Origin: Chitinophagaceae bacterium
GTDB lineage: Bacteria; Bacteroidota; Bacteroidia; Chitinophagales; Chitinophagaceae
Assembly (NCBI GenBank): GCA_016713085.1
Contig: JADJPV010000001.1
Span: 1,178,001 to 1,242,000, forward strand
DNA: 64,000 bases
Direction of reading: 5' to 3'
The notes below the pieces were generated by a model. The model saw only the letters and a list, made by a program, of their open reading frames with translations. It ran no database searches and was not told the DNA's origin. Within the stretch, counting starts at the first letter, position 1, and every line of letters starts with the position of its first letter. Below, in pieces: positions 59,777 through 64,000 of the stretch. Made by a program: the position numbers and the translations under genes.

Positions 59777-62514
59777 TTATTCCGGTTCAAAGCCAAGCAT
59801 AAAGGTAAACTTACTCATATCTCTGAGTCTTGCACCCGGGAATGCCCTGTCTAAACCAATACCATAATCAAAACCAAGTAAACCAAACATTGGCAGGAAG
59901 AAACGCATACCTAAACCGGCACTTCTGCGGAGTTTAAATGGATTGTAATCCTTGATATCATACCATCCGTTGGCCGCTTCAAAAAACGCAAGCCCAAAGA
60001 TTGTACTGCTTGGATTGGTACTTAACGGGTAACGCATTTCTAAACTGTACTTATTGAAGATAGTAAAGAATGTATTGGCTGAAGTTTGGTTGGCGTTATT
60101 GATCTTGGGGTTTGAATTATCATACACCGGATACCCCCTGTGTGCAATAATATCATAACCGATTATACCAAAGTTATTCTGCATACCTGCATCACCCACC
60201 TGGAAACGTTCAAATGGAGAGATCGGAAGATCCTTGTTGTAACGGCCAAGGAAACCATATTTAGCAGCTGCTTTTAACACAAACTGGCGGTTCTTTTCAG
60301 CACCCATTGGTTTACCGATTGGCACATACCATTCATAATTCAGGCGCCATTTATGATACTCAACCAAACGGTATTTTTCAGCAGGATCAACATATTTTGA
60401 TGCATCTCTGAATAAAGACCATGGTGGTGTAAACGATGCCGTCAAAGAGAATGAAGAACCTGATCTCGGGAAGGTAGGCTGATCAATACTCGAACGGATG
60501 ATCTGGAACTTGATATTAAAGTTATTTGAAACACCACTATCCAGTTCAGGGAAGATGGGGTAGTTCTTTAATTTATACTGTGTATAGTTTACTGAAGTAA
60601 TCAGGTTGAAATAATCATCGGGCCATTTTAACTGCTTGCCTAAAGATACACTTGCACCAATCGTTTTCAGATACTGCGTAGTTGATTTTGCTCTTGTAGG
60701 TAACCCGGTAAGCGGATCAAATGCATTGGCGAGTTTGGTACGGAATACACTTAATGTAAGGTTATTCCTTTTTTTGCCTCCCAGCCACGGTTCGGTAAAT
60801 GAAAAGTTTTGTGAACTGAAGGAAGGGCCATTTGATTGTACACGTACACTCAAACGCTGTCCATCACCTGATGGCAATGGTTGCCATGCAGATTTCTTGA
60901 AAATGTTTTTGGTAGAGAAGTTATTAAAGGTAATACCCAGTGTGCCGGTTAAACCTATATATCCGCCCCAGCCTGCACTTAACTCCAGCTGATCGCTTGA
61001 TTTTTCTTCGAGTGTGTAATTAATATCAACTGTTCCGTCATCAGGATTTGGAACCGGATTCGGATTGATTTTTCCTGGTTGAAATAGTTCAGAGCAGATA
61101 ATTCACGGATGGAACGGATAATATCACTGCGGCTGAATTTTTCACCCGGCACCGTACGTAACTCACGACGGATAACGTATTCCTTTGTTTTATCATTTCC
61201 GTAAATATTCACCGCACGGATGGTTGCCTGCGGGCCTTCAGAGAAACGGATTTCATAATCAATTGTATCATTATATACTCTCGATTCAATCGGCTCAACT
61301 TTAAAGAAAAGATAACCGTCATCCATGTACAATCCGCTGATGTCGCCGCCTTCAGCCGACATTTGTTTCCCTAACTTTTTATTCAGCGCCTCAAGATTAT
61401 AAATATCTCCTTTCTTGATTCCGAGAATCTGAGTTAATACAGAATCACTGTATTTTGTATTTCCTCTCCAGGTAAAATCACCAAAATAATACTGGCGGCC
61501 TTCCTGCACTTTTATCTCAACAACAAGATTCCCTTTTGAATTGTAATAGTTGGTATCTTTTTCAATCACTGCATCACGGTAACCCAAAGAGTTATAATAT
61601 TCCAGCAACTTCTCTTTGTCTTCAATATATTTTTTCTGGTTGAATTTGGCAGCAGAGAATTTTACACGGAACCATGGGTCTAAATAATCTCTTATTTTAC
61701 TGGGTATTAAATAATCCCTGTTATGTAAAAACTGTTTAAATGTAGTAGTATCCTTTGTTCCGTAAACAAGCGAATCATTTAAAGGATGTAATGTAAACCG
61801 CAGGCGTTCTTTTGTTCCCTTTAATTGTTTTTTCAAACGCAGATCTGAAACATTGTCATTACCGCTGATGAACACTTCATCAATTTTCACTTTCGCTCCT
61901 TTGTAAACATTGAACGTAAGATCAATAAAGTTTGGGTTAACGCTGTTCTTTGTTTCTGTTACCCTCACATCAATCTTCATGTATCCTTTATCGATATAGT
62001 ACTTCTCAATCCGTTCAATACTTGTACGGCGTAGGTTTTCTGTAATTACTTTATTGGGCGACAGGCCGATTTTTTCTTTCAGATCATCTTATTCCGTTTT
62101 CTTCACCCCTTTAAAAAAGAAACTGCCCAACCTTGCCCTTTCTGTTACATTGATTTCGATATAAATGTCTTTGCCGTCAATTTTGGTAATGTAAATCGTG
62201 GCGTCATCAAAATATTGCTGGCGCCAGATGGAAGCAATGGCTTTGCTGAACAGATCACCGCCGGGCAGGTAAACTTTATCACCAATGGCAATACCGGTAA
62301 TAGAAACGAGCAATGCAGAATCAAACGTTTTTGAACCGCTTACAGTTATTCCTGCAATGATGTATTCTTTTGGAGTCTTGTTGTTAAAAATTGCTTCCAG
62401 TTCCGGGTCTACAGAAATGGGTTTCAGGGTGTCGGGTTGTTGTGCCCAAAGATTTAGTTGAAAGCCGAAGCAAACAATAAAAAGCAGTAATAAATTTCTA
62501 TTCAAACGCATCAA
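59777..62514 (-). CDS. bamA: Outer membrane protein assembly factor BamA (nonsense codon and frameshift)
   Basis: Essential outer-membrane insertase. About 912 aa in total: signal peptide (LLLLFIVCFGFQLNLWA), POTRA repeats (IAGITVSGSKTFDSALL ... VDINYTL), and a 16-strand barrel (GITFNNFSTKN ... FSFTEPWLGGKKRNNL, FGLAFFEAANGWYD, FTMLGFEPE end). Lesions: TAA at 62089-62091 in frame (GVKKTE-stop-DDLKEKIGLSPNKV; GAA to TAA would explain it), and a missing A in the run at 61069-61073; the true text is NQEKINPNPVPNPDDGTVDINY. Essential function makes both lesions probable sequence errors. Order and spacing with ompH genes and uppS are standard. Confidence 0.93.
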
Positions 62515-62638
62515 AAATCAGTTACGGTTAAGTTGTAAGTTGGGTTATAAAAATGCCGCTCGTGCCAGTTAAAGCCGGGCGGCAAAATAAACGCTTTTAG
62601 TGAAACTCTTTGTTAAAATACCCTGTTTTACAAGTATC

Positions 62639-63412
62639 TTATGATTGTGTTTCATGTTCTTCTGTTTTTACCTGCTCCCCTGTTTTACCAAAGCGGCGTT
62701 CTCTTTTCTGAAAATCAAGAATTGCTTCATACAGATTTTCTTTTCTGAACTCGGGCCAGCGTACATTGGTAAAGTACAATTCTGCATAAGCCAGCTGGTA
62801 CAGCAGGAAATTGCTGATCCTGTATTCGCCGCTGGTTCTTATCATCAATTCAGGGTCAGGAAACTCTCTTGTTGTTAAATAATCCTTGATAGTATCCTGA
62901 TCAATTGCTGCAGGATCCAGCCTGCCATCTTTTACATCTGTTGCAATATTCCTGATTGCATTCACAATTTCCCACCTGCTGCTGTAACTCAATGCCATGA
63001 TGAGATTGAGCCCTGTATTGTTTTTCAGATCATCCACACTTTCCTGCAATTCTTTCTGCGCATAATCGGGCAGCATTTTAATGTCGCCAATTACATGCAG
63101 TTTGATATTGTTCGTATGAAGAATTGCCGTTTCTTTCCGGATGGTATCTACCAGCAATTCCATCAACCCGGTAACCTCTTCAGCAGGTCTGTCCCAGTTT
63201 TCTGTACTGAATGCATACAGGGTAAGATATTTTACTCCCAGTTCAGCGCAGCCCTCCACAATATCACGCACACTTTCCACTCCATGATAATGACCGTATA
63301 ATCTGTCCTGACCATGTTCTTTTGCCCAACGGCCATTCCCATCCATGATGATGGCAATATGCTGCGGCAAACGCTCCGGATTCAATTGTTCACGCAAGGA
63401 ACTCATAGCCAT
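62639..63412 (-). CDS. uppS: Isoprenyl transferase (undecaprenyl diphosphate synthase)
   Basis: Makes the C55 lipid carrier for peptidoglycan and LPS. About 257 aa: PQHIAIIMDGNGRWAKEHG with the catalytic Asp, GHYHGVESVRDIVEGC, LTLYAFSTENWDRPAEEV, and ELMIRTSGEYRISNFLLYQLAYAELYF. I start at the ATG at 63412, since a TACCTTCG -7-like box (63427-63434 complement) covers the longer ATG at 63427. The bamA gene follows 124 nt downstream. Confidence 0.93.
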   Translation of the reverse strand: MAMSSLREQLNPERLPQHIAIIMDGNGRWAKEHGQDRLYGHYHGVESVRDIVEGCAELGVKYLTLYAFSTENWDRPAEEVTGLMELLVDTIRKETAILHTNNIKLHVIGDIKMLPDYAQKELQESVDDLKNNTGLNLIMALSYSSRWEIVNAIRNIATDVKDGRLDPAAIDQDTIKDYLTTREFPDPELMIRTSGEYRISNFLLYQLAYAELYFTNVRWPEFRKENLYEAILDFQKRERRFGKTGEQVKTEEHETQS

Positions 63413-63556
63413 GAAAATTAAGGGCACGAAGGTAATGAAAAATAGGGCTGAGGCTGTTGTGAAAGGATATTTAAGGGAAAATGGATTGTTCTTAAGAATC
63501 TAATCAGGTTTATTCAGGCGGTATCATCTTCATTTATTGTAAAGTAATAACAAAAG

Positions 63557-63589
63557 AAAAAGGCTGCTTCTTTTCGGAAGCAGCCTTTT
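63557..63589 (-). terminator. Terminator of the SusE/F-like gene
   Basis: A strong 13-bp stem AAAAGGCTGCTTC / GAAGCAGCCTTTT with loop TTTTCG, followed by T-rich on the minus strand (A-rich on plus). Confidence 0.85.
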
Positions 63590-63609
63590 AAGATTATTCA
63601 ATTTAATAA

Positions 63610-64000
63610 TTATTGAAGTTTTACAGAGTAAGTATTTGCAGCAAAATCTACAACAATCTTGTAAGTACCCGATACAGCAGGCGCAGGCGTATTAGAACCC
63701 GGAACCGCACCATCAGCTAATAAAGCCCCACCAGAGGCGCTTGCACCACCAAACTTATGTGTCCAGTCGCCATTAAGTGGCAGGAATAAATAACTCTTTC
63801 CACCAATAAGAGGAAGTGTTAGTTCAAACTGTGTAAGATTAATACGGTTGAATTGTTGTGCTGGAACCGGAACAGGATTATTCCAGCCTCCGGCAGTAGC
63901 ATCACCTACAATGTATAAGTTAGAAGGAACGGGAACAAATCCGGTATGTGGAGTAACGGTATAGGTTCCTGTTTGAAAATTCACCAATATCTGATAAAGG
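63610..64000 (-). CDS. SusE/SusF-like outer-membrane lipoprotein, C-terminal fragment
   Basis: Only the C-terminal ~130 residues are in the window; the frame is open at the right edge. It contains two beta-sandwich motifs of starch-binding type: LYIVGDATAGGWNN (typical GxxxxxxW) and GKSYLFLPLNGDWTHKFGG, ending in GTYKIVVDFAANTYSVKLQ. SusE/F proteins are surface glycan-binding lipoproteins made with SusCD systems. The partner genes are presumably upstream, outside the window. Confidence 0.8.
   Translation of the reverse strand, partial: LYQILVNFQTGTYTVTPHTGFVPVPSNLYIVGDATAGGWNNPVPVPAQQFNRINLTQFELTLPLIGGKSYLFLPLNGDWTHKFGGASASGGALLADGAVPGSNTPAPAVSGTYKIVVDFAANTYSVKLQ

Overview
The window looks like chromosomal DNA of a Bacteroidota bacterium, most likely family Chitinophagaceae (inference). 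The evidence is a SusC/SusD pair with a SusE/F-like fragment, the gliding lipoprotein GldH, BatD, a T9SS-style secreted PKD protein, paired OmpH genes beside bamA, and promoters of the TTTG-N19-TAnnTTTG type instead of E. coli-like -35/-10 boxes. Base composition is moderate, roughly 40% GC by eye, with AT-rich intergenic regions. I see no prophage, integrated plasmid, CRISPR array or recognisable defence island. The only mobile-type gene is a REP-associated tyrosine transposase (RAYT).

Layout. 0-5.5 kb: the first codons of a B12-dependent acyl-CoA mutase (minus), susD and susC (minus), and a membrane zinc peptidase. 5.8-15.5 kb: a candidate small RNA, radA, comF, a beta-helix lipoprotein, a glutathione peroxidase, a toxin-antitoxin pair, holB, a PSP1-domain protein with a Gln-rich tail, an alpha/beta hydrolase and an unknown membrane protein. 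15.5-25.5 kb: a GH3/beta-lactamase fusion, mutL, a PKD protein, dacB, a K+ channel and a GreA-like protein. 25.5-34 kb: an RDD protein, an arginase-fold protein, pheS, 3-hydroxyacyl-CoA dehydrogenase, an epimerase, lpxD, an intergenic region with RNA-like hairpins, and yicC. 34-44 kb: gldH with a two-component system, a GH130-like lipoprotein, an MbfA-like ferritin/VIT fusion, batD, an SDR, a YjjG-like phosphatase, and three small exported proteins that look metal-related. 44-53.8 kb: tRNA-Lys and tRNA-Gln, a phospholipid operon (psd, cdsA), dus, the RAYT with its REPs, and a six-gene minus-strand operon (aldehyde dehydrogenase, GPx, TrhA, MBL hydrolase, two membrane proteins). 53.9-64 kb: tadA, sodA, tag, yidD-rnpA-rpmH, and the envelope locus uppS-bamA-ompH-ompH-murI, ending in the SusE/F-like fragment.

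A recurring property is reading-frame damage. At least ten genes (susD, gpx, holB, the PSP1 gene, the hydrolase, the GH3 fusion, mutL, mbfA, a small conserved gene and bamA) carry single-base indels, mostly in A/T/C runs, or single nonsense codons. Both sides of each lesion read as conserved protein, and essential genes are affected, so I interpret most of these as sequence errors from an error-prone assembly. I give the full span of each gene and mark the lesion.

The features most worth following up are two intergenic hairpin elements that share a perfectly complementary 15-mer, an orphan terminator near 32.75 kb, a set of genes whose -7 box ends 3-4 nt before the start codon (leaderless transcripts), the REP pair around the RAYT, several dispersed inverted repeats (one supplies a start codon), a degenerate arginase-fold protein and the cluster of small metal-related exported proteins.
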